NCBI RefSeq assembly: GCF_047948215.1
Contig: NC_134460.1
Location: 12,955,501 to 13,019,500 of the forward strand
Direction of reading: 5' to 3'
From: Lycorma delicatula
Lineage: Eukaryota > Arthropoda > Insecta > Hemiptera > Fulgoridae
DNA: 64,000 nucleotides
Shown: piece after piece, positions 11,705-24,654 of the stretch
Position numbering within the stretch: the stretch's first letter is position 1
Layout of the letters: every line of letters starts with the position of its first letter
Made by a program: the position numbers and the translations under genes
Notes under the pieces: model-generated
What the model saw: only the letters and a program-made list of their open reading frames with translations
Database searches by the model: none
What the model was told of the DNA's origin: nothing

Positions 11705-13277
11705 TATCTCCACTTATCTCCATGGTTGGCAGACATTTTAATTGAATTGTCTTCATTACATTTAAACTTAAGCCGTTTTTGATTAATCACCACCTAATTC
11801 TAATAAGATTTTCTTCAATATTTTTCCTTATTTCTTATCCATTTGAAGCTTTATAAACTAATGCTGTGTCCTCTAAATATGTTGTCATCAAACATTAAAT
11901 ATTCCGCTACATAAATCATTTATGTAAATAATAAATAAAATAGTTCCAAGTACAAAACCCCGTGGGATGCCGTACTTAACATTACCTTGAGAACTCATTT
12001 TTTCTCCTAATTTGACATGTTGACATCTTCCCGTCAAATATATTTATGTATATATAAAACCAGCTGCGGTCTTGTTTTCGGCAAGCAACATCGGACAAGG
12101 GAGCACTAGAATATCCAAATTTAGTTAATAATATTCGCAATTTAATTTTATAAATGGCCAACTTTCATGACACTAAATTTTCTTGGATTTTTTGCATTTG
12201 TAAAAGCCGAATAATAATAATAACAATAGCAATAACATTTACAGTTTTTAAAAAAAATGAAATAAATTTGAATTAAGTTTTATATTATTTCCATTTAAAA
12301 AAATTTTTGAACATAAGGGACAGTGCCTGGATAGTTTTCCAATCGTTTGTTGGCTTTTTTTTATAAGTTTCTTGTGATTTTTCTATTTATGATTTTATTT
12401 CAATAACCTTTTTGCATAGATCTTTCTTAATATTTATTACGTTAAATTAAAAAAAAAAAAAACTTATAATTTTATTCTAATTATACATATAGATTATTTT
12501 GAAGTGAAATACAATTTGGGTTAGGAAGATTATTCACAAGAGGGTGTTTTAGGGTTATATTTCATAGATTACCCTCTCGCTAAATTTTAACCTATATTGT
12601 ACTTCATGTCATAACCAGTAGCATCCACCGTGCTTATCTGCATACGGTGTCAATCGGATGCTTTTTGTTTAAGCTCTGTCACGGAAGTCCAATTTTTTTC
12701 TTCATTTAATGAAATGAAAAGTGGATAAAGGAAAATAGAGATTGATTTTTTCATTTCCAGTATTTTTTTAATATTTTGTTTATCATCGGGATTAAAATGC
12801 ACTTGTAAATTTCAACTTTGTTTTTTATTTATTTTTTTTTTTCTAGAATTAGTTTGTAGTATTGTATTATATAAAAGCGAAACCTTTCAGTTGTAAACAA
12901 ATCATTTATATCTAAATTTTGACTCGACAAACCTTTTTTTTTATATATAAATAGATTTTGTCTGTATATATATAATGTAAATGAAGTTTTGCATCCTCAT
13001 GGTCTACATTGGAAAATACTATTCATTGGATAGGTAATTAGGAAGTGTTGTTTCTTGCTGTCCGGAGGCGGGGATGACAGCTCGTTTCCCTGTCTGATTA
13101 CAAACAGTACGAAGGGACGACAGTTTTACTCGACCAGTTTGTATCGATTTAAATTCTGTACAATATATTCGATTGCAGAGAATGTTTTTTATTCATTGTC
13201 CACATTTTATTTAGATTACTTTTTCAGGTTTATTTTTCGGGTTTCAGTCACGATTAAATAAATTTATGTCTTTTAAA
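11705..13277. other. AT-rich non-coding DNA
   Basis: No coding signal. A modest hairpin lies near 12618-12661 (AGCATC...GATGCT around CACCGT...ACGGTG). The 68-codon frame at 13055-13261 was not recognised. Confidence 0.45.
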
Positions 13278-13292
13278 TTTTTTCTTTTACTT

Positions 13293-13453
13293 TTTCTTTT
13301 TTTTTAACCTCCGGGACCACCGTTAGGTATTGCTTCAGAGGATGAGATGAATGATATGTAGCGTGTGTGAAAATGCCATGCCTGACCGGGATTCGAACCC
13401 GGGACCTCAGGATGAAAGGTCGAGACATTACCACTCGTGCTACGAAGGCCGGC
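13293..13453 (-). mobile_element. SINE-1 copy (tRNA-derived)
   Basis: Minus-strand reading gives a tRNA-like head with a GTGGTAATG A-box region and a perfect B box, CCCGGGTTCGAATCCCGG, near 13388-13405. The body then ends in AACGGTGGTCCCGGAGG and an A-rich tail. A 15-bp direct repeat, TTTTTTCTTTTACTT, lies at 13278-13292 and 13454-13468, so this is a genuine insertion. Related copies are at 17512, 24655, 29412 and 30190, with a fragment at 62441. The T-arm and the TTC in the anticodon-like loop of the 29.4-kb copy suggest a tRNA-Glu-like ancestor; that is inference. Confidence 0.85.
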
Positions 13454-13468
13454 TTTTTTCTTTTACTT

Positions 13469-14789
13469 GCTTTTCTTTAACTGACAATGGCTCAATGGTT
13501 TTTTTTTTTTCATTTTGTCCTCAAATCTTGCATCCTTATTTTAACATGCTTTCTGATATTGCCGGTTGATGAAATTTTGCACAGTTATTAAGGTCGAGTG
13601 ACAATACAATATTCCAGTAATTTCATTACTTTTGCAAACATCCTCCCGTTCGGGGGTAAATTAAGGGTGCATGTGTAATAATTTAACGTACTTTCTGTCA
13701 TTGCCTATTGATGAAATTTTGCACAGTATACAGTTTTTAAAGGTTCTGAAAAAAATTTTGTAATATTATTTTTTGTTAATGTATTAAAATTTAATAATTA
13801 AAAAGAGAAAAGATTTTGTCTTCAAACACGGTTTTTTGCTGGTTTTTATTATTTTTTAAATAATCTTTTACCTAAGCGTTTCTACTACGTCCAAGATATT
13901 TGTTACGTATTTTTCTGCAGTAATCTTGTTTTACATATTGGTATTCCTCTGTAGTACTTATTTTTTTGTACCAAATACTTTGACATTTAAAGTTGTCGCC
14001 TCTCTACAGAATTCTGCCAGAAATTTTCTCTTCTATACTTGAGATTTATTAAGCCATCTAATTTTCAACATCTCATCGCAAGATTTAATTAGAACGCATT
14101 TAAATAGAACCTTTTCATCCCTTTCTTGTTGGCCATTTTTCGTTGCTATGACCTTTTACATTCCAATATTTTTTAAAGAATTTCTTTGTTATTGTTACAT
14201 CTACTCTGAATAAAATTCATTGAAAGATAAAGTACTGTGGAAAATTGAATTAGAAACTTTTTTATTAAAATACAAAATGAACAGAAACTTTGCCAGATGG
14301 TAATCCTTCGAGGGAAAGGAATTTACATCCCTTTCGCGTGTTTTTAATTTTTTTTTTTTGTTTGTTTTATAATTTAATTTTTTTCCTACGGGTTTTAAAG
14401 CGTGTATATTTTTTTATTACTTATTAACGTGAATAAATTATACGGTATTATAATTTTATATTATTCTCCGTAAACAAAAAACAATTGCCATGTTTTCTGT
14501 AAAAGATTTCTACAAATGGAAAAACCGGCAAACGAATGTACAACTTGACTTGGGAGTTAGTACTGTAGAATGTGAAGGGATACAATTTACAAACGGCATT
14601 TAATTTTGTAAGTAGGAACGAGAAGCGTAGGCTGTTAAATCCAATATTTTTTTTTATATTTTTTTTAATTTTATGGATTTTACATTTTAACACAAAAGAC
14701 TCTAGTTTTTTTGGTCGGGGAATCTATAAAAAGAGGTCTCAATTTGAATATATTCAATAGTTGTGTTTGGAGATTAGGTATGTTTTGTC
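13469..14789. other. AT-rich non-coding DNA
   Basis: No gene recognised. A minus-strand reading near 14040-14110 (DEMLKIRWLNKSQV) faintly recalls a LINE ORF2 C-terminus but was judged too weak to call. Confidence 0.45.
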
Positions 14790-15330
14790 CAGTAGCGGCT
14801 CGGTATAGGTACTGTGGAACTGCAGCACCACGTATTTCCACTTGATATTATCGATAACATTTAACATAATGAGTCCTATTTTCTTTAATTCTTTCTTTAA
14901 CTTGTACAATATATAATTCTTAAGCTAAATGTTTATTCTTAAGCCATTATATTCTTAAGCCATTCCCCAGTTTATGAAAAAGATGCAAAATTCTTTGTAT
15001 GGAACTGTGCGTTTCACAGTTCCAGGGAGTGGTATTTGGCTGTTGTGCGCATACGGACGTAGGAAGCCGCAAGTGAGGCTGCGAGGGAGAGAGAGCACTG
15101 TCGCTCCCACAGTACCGACCCTGGCGTGCTGGTGGAAGGTAGTTTTTTTTTACTTCGCGTGTGTACGGAACGTTCCTTGTTCGTTCCCTTTTCTTGTTCA
15201 GTCGATGGAAAAATACGAAAGCGATTTAGTTGGTTTTTCAGTAGTGATCAGAAGATGGCGGAAAGCAAGGGCTCTTTGATTGCCAGATCTGTCCAAAAAA
15301 ACCCGCTGGAAGGGTGAAAGAGAATGTAAT
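14790..15330 (+). mobile_element. Possible hAT-type element 5' end
   Basis: The block starts with CAGTAGCGGCTCGG, resembling the CAGTGGCGG termini of many insect hAT elements, and GCAGCACCACG follows as in some of those ends. At 14980-15320 the DNA becomes GC-richer, with a GGAACGTTCC palindrome at about 15168, as in a promoter or 5' UTR. An ATG at 15255 opens MAESKGSLIARSVQKNPL and then stops. No transposase, 8-bp duplication or opposite terminus was found. The larger open frames here (14974-15279, 15126-15317) are unrecognised. Confidence 0.3.
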
Positions 15331-15588
15331 TAGTAGAAACTAATTATGTATTTGTTTCTGTGTGCATAGAAAGTTAAATTAAGTACCGTTGGACTGTAGT
15401 GTTTTTCAGCGGACATTTTATTAAGTTACTATCTAATAATACTAAAAAATATTATTATCTGGTTTGACAATTCATTATTTTTTCGGTTAAACAGAATACA
15501 TTTCTATAGTATCTGGTTTTTAAGCACAATGTGCTTAAAAACCGTGTATCATATTCTTGAATGTGATAAAGTAGAATTAGATTATTAT

Positions 15589-15883
15589 CCTTTGACCCGC
15601 CGGGTTGGTCTAGTGGTAACCCGTCTTAGCAAATCAGCTGATTTCGAACTCGAGAGTTCCAGCACTCAAGTCCTAGTAAAGGCAGTTACTTTTATACATA
15701 TATGAATACTAGATTGTGGATACCGGTGTTCTTTTGTGGTTGGGTTTCAATTAACCACACATCTCAGAAATGGTCGACCTGAGACTATACCAGACTACAC
15801 CTCACTTACACTCATACATATCATCCTTATTCATCCTATGAAGTAATACCTGACGGTGATTCACTAAACTGGAAAAAGGAAGA
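15589..15883 (+). mobile_element. SINE-2 copy
   Basis: This is the longest copy of the family: a tRNA-like head (GGGTTGGTCTAGTGGTAACC as A-box part, GAGTTCCAGCACTC as a degenerate B box), the shared body with GTGGATACCGGTGTTCTTTT and GGTTTCAATTAACCACACA, and a purine-rich end. A 10-bp direct repeat, AGATTATTAT, lies at 15579-15588 and 15884-15893. Other copies are at 10303 and 50181, both on the minus strand. Confidence 0.8.
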
Positions 15884-15893
15884 AGATTATTAT

Positions 15894-17505
15894 TCTGCTT
15901 CCATCTATTTCATTTGATCCATTTTTTCGGTTCTTTTATTTTACAGAAAACTTTAAACCACGACCTTGAGAAGGCCCAGAAAAAGATTTTCTGGAGCAGG
16001 ATCCCCACTAATTTTAGCTACCAGCCGTTTTGACGGTTTTTCGAGAGAATAAAACGCGCATTCAAAATTTCTGAAATTTAATGTCAAGAAAAACAGATTT
16101 CAAATAACAAAAAATCGGTAAAATTGGCGCTGTGGATTTTATAAATTTTTTTAAAAATAAAATATTTGACACTAGTACATTTTTTCTGCAAGAAAACTGT
16201 CCTTGGTTTATGCCTCTAGGCTTTTAAGAAATAGTTATTCTATCATTTTTTTTTTTTTTTGTAATTATCGAACTTCAAAAAAGGAGGTTATGTATACGAC
16301 CCGTATAATTTATTTAAAACTAATTATTTTATCCTTCATGTTACATTTTACAATATATGTCTAATATTTAAATCTTTCCTGAATTTTGTTTTGAATAACT
16401 TCTTTTTAACGATATGTTTTACATTTCATAAAGAATTGAAACAAATTACCCGATTATCGCATTGTGTTTTTAGTTATATCTGTCTTCACGGTAAGTAAGA
16501 ACGGCTGAATCGATTTGAGAAAATTTCTGGATCATCCTAATCGTCTGTGTGACTATTATCGCTAAAAACTTGATGTTAATGGGTGACTTATCTATAACTC
16601 AGTAAGTCGCTTATAAAAACGACATTGTCACGTTAAGAACAAACATTTCTGGGAGTTTAGCGTTATCCATCGCTGTTATATACTAGGTTATACCAAGCTC
16701 AAAGAAATATAGAAAATGTTCAGCCTAGCTAAGATTGACATGTTAATTTAACTCATTAGAGGTATTGAACTCCGTTTACGTAAGAAAATAATTCTTATCG
16801 GTACTTCTTTATACTTAAGATAATTTACACGTATTGCGGTTTAAACAATATCGGATATACAATTTAAAACAACTTGGAAATTCCTTGTTATGTGTTGCAT
16901 TATATAAGTTTTTTTATTCTGAATATTGTATAATGTTTCATAAATATTTATACATCTTAAAACTTCATTGTAAACTTAAATCTAATGAAGATTTATTAAT
17001 AAAAAAATTTAATTTCGCCGGAAACTTTTTTTTTTTTTTTAATGGAAAATAAGTATTTTGGCTATAAATATAAATATTTTAAACGATAGCAGTTCAGGTT
17101 ATTTTTGTTATTTACTCGCTGAGAATGTTGAATAAAATATTTAAATACAGTATGTAAAATTGAACACCGATAAATTGTTAATAATTTTCATAGAAAACAT
17201 TTTTTAATATTTAACCGGATGATTCATCGCTTTTAATAAAACAGTTTTACATAGAAATATTTTCTGGTAAATATTAATTAAAACAATAATATACTATTTA
17301 TTTATTGAAATTGTTAAACATTTTTATGGATTTAGTTTTATACAATGAAAAAAAAAAATAGATACAACATTTACCAGGACAGGATTGCAGATCCCGGATG
17401 AAGCAGTTCATTAATTTATATAAAAAAAAAAAAAACCAAAAAAAAAACGTCAAATGGTTGCGTTATTTCCCGGCTTATTAGCAGATATTCATTTCAAATA
17501 TGCTT
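15894..17505. other. AT-rich non-coding DNA
   Basis: No gene, RNA or repeat family recognised. The open frame at 16834-17052 has random AT-rich composition. Confidence 0.5.
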
Positions 17506-17511
17506 TAGTGT

Positions 17512-17664
17512 CCGTGGCGTAGCGGTAGCGTCTGGGCTATCATCCGGAGGTCCCGGGTTGCCTGAACCCGGTCAGGCATAGAATTTTTCATACCCCACAA
17601 AATTCAGTTATCATCTAGTAACTGTTAGATATGACGTAAGCTTATTGTTACTGTGTAAATAAAT
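17512..17664 (+). mobile_element. SINE-1 variant with altered B box
   Basis: The head CCGTGGCGTAGCGGTAGCG and the GTCAGGCAT end match SINE-1. The B box differs: where other copies read GGGTTCGAATCCC, this one reads GGGTTGCCTGAACCC, a small hairpin-forming change that should weaken RNA polymerase III recognition. The 3' part TAGTAACTGTTAGAT...AAATAAATAAATA differs from the other SINE-1 bodies and may mark a subfamily. The same variant sits at 30190, followed by the same downstream DNA. Confidence 0.6.
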
Positions 17665-19570
17665 AAATATTAATGACTTAATTATCAAATATTTAGAGTA
17701 GACTGGGAAAAAATGAAAAGTTCAGTAAAAATATCGGTACGATTTAATCCCCTTGATTTAATGACATTTTTTTCTTAAAAATTATCCAGAATTATAAATA
17801 TAATTGAAAAAAAAACTCAATAGTCTTAATAAATAATTTTGGTTTCCGGTTCATCCCCTTCACCAAATGAAGTTTTTGTCGTCAAAACTATACTGTATAT
17901 AAATGAAATTACTAAAAATAAAAAAATATCTTAATTTTTAGTACAAAAATTTAGATTTCGTTTGACAAACTTCAACAGTCAATACTTGGAAAAGATGATA
18001 AGATATAAAAAATTTAATTCTTAAATCGAGTCCGATCGGACACCTTTTTCTTAAAACCGTTTCCTGCGGTCTACTTTAATACTAGATACAGGTGGATATT
18101 CAGTTTTAATAATTAAAGTTTAAAAAAATATGTTTAAAGTACGAGTCCCGTTTATCCCCGTTGTTCATTTGGACGTTTATCTATTGGAGTAATTAGAAAT
18201 TGATCCGATTGGGTGCAGTGTTATTAAACAAGACTATAACTTATACTTTACTGTAAAAAAACGGGTACCGTAATGTTCTCTTCAGGCTAAAGCTGGAATG
18301 TATGTGGCCAAATATTTGTGACAAATTTCAACATTTTCGGTCAACGAGTTTTTACGAGACAAAAACTGTTTAGAAATAATGTTGTGTATTACCACCAATC
18401 ATGCTACGATTTGCTGATGATATAGTAATTCTAGCCGAGAGTAAAAAGGATTTAGAAGAAACAATGAACGGCATAGATGAAGTCCTACGCAAGAACTATC
18501 GCGTGAAAATAAACAAGAACAAAACAAAAGTAATGAAATGTACTAGAAATAACAAAGATGGACCGCTGAATGTGAAAATAGGAGGAGAAAAGATTATGGA
18601 GGTAGAAGAATTTTGTTATTTGGGAAGTAGAATTACTAAAGATGGACGAAGCAGGAGGAATATAAAATGCCGAATAGCACAAGCTAAACGAGCCTTCAGT
18701 AAGAAATATAATTTTTTTACATCAAAAATTAATTTTAATGACAGGAAAAGATTTTTTAAAGTGTATGTTTGGAGTGTCGCTTTATATGGAAGTGAAACTT
18801 GGACGATCGGAGTATCTGAGAAGAAAAGATTAGAACCTTTGAAATGCGGTGCTTAAGGAGAATGTTAAAAATCAGACGGGTGGATAAAGTGACAGATGAA
18901 GAGGTATTGCGGCAAATAGATGAAGAAAGAAGCATTTGGAAAAATATAGTTAAAAGAAGTGACAGACTTATAGGCTACATACTAAGGCATCCTGGAATAG
19001 TCGCTTTAATATTGGAAGGACAGATAGAGGGGAAAAATTGTGTAGGCAGGCCACGTTTGGAATATGTAAAACAAATTGTTAGGGGTATAGGATGTAGAGG
19101 GTATACTGAAATGAAACGACTAGCACTAGATAGGGAATCTTGGAGAGCTGCATCAAACCAGTCAAATGACTGAAGACAAAAAAAAAAAAAATTACCACCA
19201 AAAATCTAATCGATTTAAACTTTTGGAATTTTAAATAATTTTTAAAGAAAAGCTCGATTTTATACGACTACTATATAAAAAAACAGCCACAATTACCTCT
19301 CCCATTTTGCAATCATTTGCAAAAATGCTCCTTATTCGAGTGTAAAGTAATTTTTTGAGCGTTTTTCAAAGAATTTATGTCGCGCTATTACTCAAATAGT
19401 TATGTGCTATTAATGAAAATATACCAACACACCATAAGGTCATACATTTTTCAGAAATTTCTTTAACTTTTTTTTTGTACTAGGGGATCTTGAAAATTGA
19501 TATTTGCGTAAACCGTTATACCAAAAATTTGGTCAATTGTATTCGTGAATCTTTATCCGAAAACTTTCGG
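17665..19570 (+). repeat. Dispersed repeat family A, copy 1
   Basis: A long AT-rich non-coding repeat that aligns with 28955-30187 and with 30350-30858 plus 31381-32260. Landmarks in order: CCCCTTGATTTAATGACATTTT, CACCAAATGAAGTTTTT, GTGCAGTGTTATT, AAAAACTGTTTAGAAAT, and the later TTTCAGAAATTT. It is interrupted at 18399-19190 by an RTE-like LINE. It holds no open frame of its own and no clear terminal repeats, so the class is unknown. Confidence 0.6.
18399..19190 (+). mobile_element. RTE-like LINE, 5'-truncated copy with 11-bp target duplication
   Basis: The insertion begins inside the RT at MLRFADDIVIL (FADD motif, from 18401) and runs through the whole C-terminal region: YLGSRITKDGRS, YGSETWTIGVSEKKRLE, then GRPRLEYVKQIVRG and YTEMKRLALDRESW. 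One frameshift near 18838-18844 splits the reading into 18401-18856 and 18844-19173. The TGA stop is followed by AGAC and the poly(A). The direct repeat ATTACCACCAA at 18388-18398 and 19191-19201 defines both ends exactly. It sits inside family A, so it is younger than that repeat. Confidence 0.92.
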
Positions 19571-22500
19571 TTCATATTTGAATTTTTTTCATAGGCTATC
19601 ATTCTTTCTGTTCCATACTTACTCGTTCAAAGGAAATCTTTTTACTAATATAGACTTCAATATGTAAAAGTTTTTTTATGAAAATTATTACGAGTTTTAT
19701 CTTTAATTTGCTAATTATTTTTTGTGCAATTATTTTGTAATATTAAGGTTTTCCGGGATATAAATTGTAAATGAAGATTATATGATTTTTTTTATCTGAT
19801 AAATATGTCTGAATGAAATAATTTATTACTAGTGTTAGGATTTAACTACCTGTCTTAATCTCTTTTTTGGTTTGCATTTTGCTCAGTAATTAATTTTTTT
19901 GTCTCGTTTTCATTTTATTTACCGCGAGGAGATTAGTTTACAGAATGGATTTATTAATTTGTTAGACCTAGTTTATTCTTTTATTTATTTTGATTTGCGT
20001 ATTGATTTTACATCATTATAGAATTTATAAAATCATTTTATTCTACGGGATTAATCCTAATACGAAAGTTAATTTTTTTCTTTTTTAATTATTCTATTGT
20101 CATAATTTCGACCATTTCTCCGTTCGTTTAAGCTAATTTTTAAGTACAATATTTGAATTTTCATTACGCTTTAGTTTTTGTAATGAATTTTATTTCATTA
20201 TCGCATAACGAAAATAAATTTGATTTTGTCGGTTGATTTTTTTGTAAGATTTTAATTTTTATTACGGTGGAATTTCTTTATTTGATTAAGGGTTATTATA
20301 TTCCTGTCAAGTATTAGTTACATAGCCGTATTACTTCTTTTAATATATACCCTTCTACGTATACGAGAATACTGAACGTCCATTGTGAAACATAATAATT
20401 TTTACTGATATACATGGGAAAGTACATAGGTTGTCTACTTTTCCATACCGGCCCTTTCTTTTAATCGTCTGGTTATGAATAAATTTAGTTACTGTAATAT
20501 TTTAAAAATATTTCATTTATATGTTAAAAATTAACAAAACAAATCCGTATTAAAATATATGTGTAGAACGTTAACAAAGTATGGCCACTCTCAAATAATT
20601 TTTTGACGGTTAAACATACAAATATAAAAATTTAGAAAATGCTTCTACGTTTACACACGAGGAGTTAACTCATATATTTTAAATAGAAATAGTAAAGTGT
20701 GTCACATTATTTTAAAAAGCATTAAAAACAGATTTTCCTTTTGTCGTAAGGAACTTCGGCTGCTGTTACAACCCTTATCAAAATACCACCAAGTAACAGT
20801 CTCATACCAAAAAATAGATCGTTTCGAGGTAGGAGCATTTATTTTATTAAAGTTTATTTTATAATTATTAGTATTTCATTGTTGTGCAGTTATTTAAAAG
20901 GTAGTGTAGACCGTTTTTGAAACTACCTGTGGTAGTAAATGGTCGCCATTTTTGTTAGAGTAGTCGTTGCCCGAAATTTTTTACGTAAATGTTTTTTAAT
21001 GCTCTTTAAAATAATGTCAAATCTACCCTTCCTATTTAAATATCATATTGCACTGTACTCCATTTAAATAATATGTATGTAATAAGTAGTGAGCCTTTTG
21101 CGCACGAGATAGCATTAGCGTCCCAAACCTCAGTGTGCGTGAGACGCAGTGGATCAGGCTGAACGTCGTTTGACACGTGGCAGTTGAAGTTAATAGATGT
21201 GCAAAAGGTATTGGAATTATTTCATTCAGACGTAAGGTATTGCGTCATGAAGATGAGTGGACTTTCCGCAAAACTGCGCAACATTTTACAATTTTATTTC
21301 AATAATGTTGCGCAGGACCGTGAAGAAATTTACGTTGTTTACGGGTAAGGCAAGTTATAAAAAGCAACAGACAAAGGTCGCTTTCGTTATAGAAATTTTG
21401 ATTTCCAAAATGCTCAATGTGCGATCGATCATAGAAAAAGTGAATGATATTCTAGTATGATATCATGATAATATTCAAAGAATATTTTCAGACCTTTATT
21501 TTGAGTTTTAAACGCTGTATAAAACCGATTACTGTAGAATCCTAATTAATCGTAGGTGATAAAATAGAAAAAAATTATATGAAACAAGATTAAAACAACA
21601 AAAACGATTTTATTGGATCTTGAATTTAATACAGGTAGTTCGCTTTGCAAGATTTTTTTTAATGTTTGATACGATTAAACAATTATTTTTTTTTTTTAAA
21701 TGTTGTTTTCAAAAAATCGTTGACATAATATTTTATTTATACGTTCATATATGCCCAGAATTACTTGGGTGATATGTTTTTTAAGTTATTCGTGAAATTG
21801 GTTTACCGCGTTCTGGAATTATAGGGTTAAAAAAACGTACCGCTTAAACACATTACTTTTTCCTACGCCTTATACAATCTGTTTAAACAAGGAGACGAAT
21901 TAACTCGTTAGTTAATCTTTAAATTAATATTATACTTTTTCTTAATTAATTTAGGTGATAATAGTTGTGCATCGTTTATATTTGTCGGGTGATTTGTAAT
22001 TAAAATTAAGCGTATACCCGTGTTAATTTAATTAATTAACGGTTTACATATTACAGTCAGCTTGCTTTATTATTGGTCTCGCTGCATCCTAAATCGAATC
22101 CGACCGCAATCGAATCGGTTTTGTATTCGAATCCAGAGAACGGTATTGTTGTGGTATCTGTTGTCATCGGTGCGTTATATTTCTGTTATATATTACAGTA
22201 TATTTACCGTACGTGAGGGTCATGTGTTTAGTAACCGCATATTTCAAAGACTACCGTTTGATATTATTACTATTCATTCACACGCCCAAAGAGAATATTT
22301 GCACGCTAATATTATGTTTCTATTTTCGATTCTTATTAACACATCAATATGTTACGTTTACGGTTGGATATACATAATGCTATTATTCTAGCGATATGAA
22401 ACGAGAAGAGATGAAAGAATTAGATTGTAAGACAAATTATTTTTCCTGTTTAATGAAGTAATCGATAACTTTGCTCTACGGGTCAGTTGCACTGTTATTT

Positions 22501-22910
22501 TAAATTACTTAAGTATTTGTAAAACAAATAGTAAAACTAAAATATAGACTAAATTAATTGATTCCTCCGGAACTTTTTTTACGTTGTTACATCTTAACCT
22601 CTAATGAAATTTCGTTCAGATTTCAAAAAAAAATTTGAACGAAGGGCGTTTCAATTTAATCGATTTAAAATCTTTTACCGATGATTTGTTTTTAATTGTA
22701 TTTCTGCTGAGTAAATCGTAATATAGTCGGTTTTTGTTTGAGCGGGATGGAAATTCCGTTTGAATTATTATAAATTCTTTTCTGTTAAGTTTTTTCTTTT
22801 AATTCTATTTCGTTTAATTTAAATAATAATTTGAAGTTATTGCAAAAATTCTGTATTATTATGAGAAGGGGATAGAGACACCAGGATTACAATCCCGCGC
22901 TTGTTCTATT
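19571..22910. other. AT-rich non-coding DNA
   Basis: No gene was recognised in 3.3 kb. Two open frames, 21257-21460 and 22062-22391 (109 codons, hydrophobic C-terminal part), lack recognisable motifs and any supporting context. A hairpin with a perfect 10-bp stem (GCGCAACATT / AATGTTGCGC) lies at about 21277-21314. Confidence 0.5.
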
Positions 22911-22914
22911 ACGC

Positions 22915-23220
22915 TACAGTTATCTAGGATGTGATATCGGCTTTGATGTGGAGAAGAAAGTAAATAAATTCCAAGCTGTGTATAGTACCATAAGCAGGAC
23001 GTTAGATAACAGAGCTAGGATTTAGAGCGATTGAAATTCTATAAGATTATGGCCACCCCAATTACTTTATATGGAAACGAGTCGTAGGTTACCACAAAAA
23101 GACAAGAAAGTAAGATACAGGCACCGGAGATGAGATTTCTTAAGACGCTAAAGAGGATCCACACGATTAGATCGGGTACGGAAGGATGAAATAAGAACCG
23201 AATTTGACATGAGTTGGTAA
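22915..23220 (+). pseudogene. Decayed LINE ORF2 C-terminal fragment
   Basis: The plus strand reads YLGCDIGFDVEKKVNKFQ, then YSTISRTLDNRAR. After stops and frame changes, LRLWPPQLLYMET (corresponding to the LLYGSE block) and TRLDRVRKDEIRTEF follow. This order (YLG, RTL, YGSE, R-x-D-x-VR-x-x-x-IR) is that of non-LTR retrotransposon C-termini. The reading is heavily broken, with no tail or duplication, so it is an old fragment of a family other than the RTE-like LINE. Confidence 0.65.
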
Positions 23221-23379
23221 CAGGCATAACCCTAATTCTCCGGGCGGTATCTGTTTTGAGTTACACGTTTACTGTATAATCGCTAATTTTTGCTTTAATG
23301 CCTCCGAAATATCATCATAAATGATTATTTCGTTATGCCCCAGTTGAAAAAGGTGGGCTTAAAATTTTATTTTAAAAAA

Positions 23380-24300
23380 TGTATATTTTTTCACATTTTT
23401 TAAAGTTGTTATTATGGAATTATTATTTATTGTAAAGACTTTTTTACAATCAAGAAGTTAAATATTATTAATAAATCAATATATTTAAATTAAACAAAAA
23501 AAAAGTTAAAAAAATATATGTTTTAAAGTCGGATTCGAACCGATGTGCCTTTCCCTTATAAGATCCAAATATTTCATTAATTAAACACTTATTTGTCTAT
23601 AACTCTGGAACCAATGAAATAAATACCACTTATTGTAATCGCGAAAAATTTCGGTTTTCAGATTTCAACGGAAATATCCATTTTGATCATCTCTGAATCC
23701 ATTTTGACTAGTTTCGGCATGACGTCCGTACGTACGTACTTATGTGCGTACGTATGTATTTCGCATAACACAAAACCGATTAGCCATAGGATGTTAAAAT
23801 TTTGGATGTAGGACTGTTGTAACAACTAGCTGTGCACATCCCCTTTTTATTGCAATCGACAGGACCAAAAAAGCCCAAAATCCAAAAAAAATTGATATTT
23901 GACTTTTTCTTAACGGCAGTAATAAGCTTTCATTGAGAGCTTTTCAACGATATATAACAAGTGGTACTTATTCCATTGGTTCCAGATTTATAGCCAAATA
24001 TCAAAATGTTTTGGAATTTGGGTTTTTTGGACTCTTTTGGTCCAGTCGATTGCAATAAAAAGGAGATGTGCACAGCTAGATGTTACAACAGTCCTAAATC
24101 CAAAATTGCAACACCCTACGGCCAATCGGTTTTGTGTTATGCGAAATACACACGTACGTACAGTCATGCCGAAAATAGCCAAAAATGATTCAGGGATGGT
24201 CAAAATCAAAGTCAAAATGAATATTTCCGTTGAAATCTGAAAACCGAAATTTTTCGCGATTACAATACCTCCTTTACTTCGTATAAGGAAGTAAAAATGA
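23380..24300. repeat. Family B repeat arranged as a foldback
   Basis: The left part is the reverse complement of the 3' part of family B (compare 57650-57960). A long inverted repeat follows: arms 23637-23885 and 24003-24264 match over about 240 bases with scattered differences, separated by about 115 bases. Arm landmarks are TTCGGTTTTCAGATTTCAAC, TTTCGGCATGAC, CGTACGTAC and TGTTGTAACA. The stretch at 23525-23545 (GGATTCGAACCGATGTGCC) looks like a tRNA B box, hinting that family B contains a tRNA-derived part. Open frames here are shadows of the arms. Confidence 0.7.
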
Positions 24301-24654
24301 AAGTATATATTTACAGTATTTATAAAAATAATCAAAAACTAAAATTGAAAAAAGTAATAAAATCTGATTTTGAAGACGTTCAAAACTGATGATAGTTAAT
24401 TATCAAAATGTACTTTATTGCTATTTTATTTTGTATGTCCAGTCATTAAATCGTGTGTGTTTAATCTTAGATTAGGGAGATTTACTGTTATCTTTAACTA
24501 GTGATACCTCTTCTGTAAGGGGGGTTGAATTTTGATTATTTTTACCTTAACGTAGATGGATTTTTGAAGTCTGTGCCAAGTTAGTAGCAAGAAATTATCC
24601 TTAAATTACTTATCATTAATTTGTTGCGTCCTGTTCAAATTTTTTTCTTTTTGT

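Noticed and set aside
12618..12661. Hairpin as a possible microRNA precursor
   Set aside because: The two short stems are separated by unpaired bases and give no continuous duplex of the length expected.
13990..14150. Possible minus-strand LINE ORF2 C-terminus (DEMLKIRWLNKSQV)
   Set aside because: Only one short block fits, with no supporting motif before or after it.
22062..22391. 109-codon open frame, hydrophobic C-terminal part
   Set aside because: No recognisable motif, composition as expected for AT-rich DNA, no neighbouring gene parts or splice structure.
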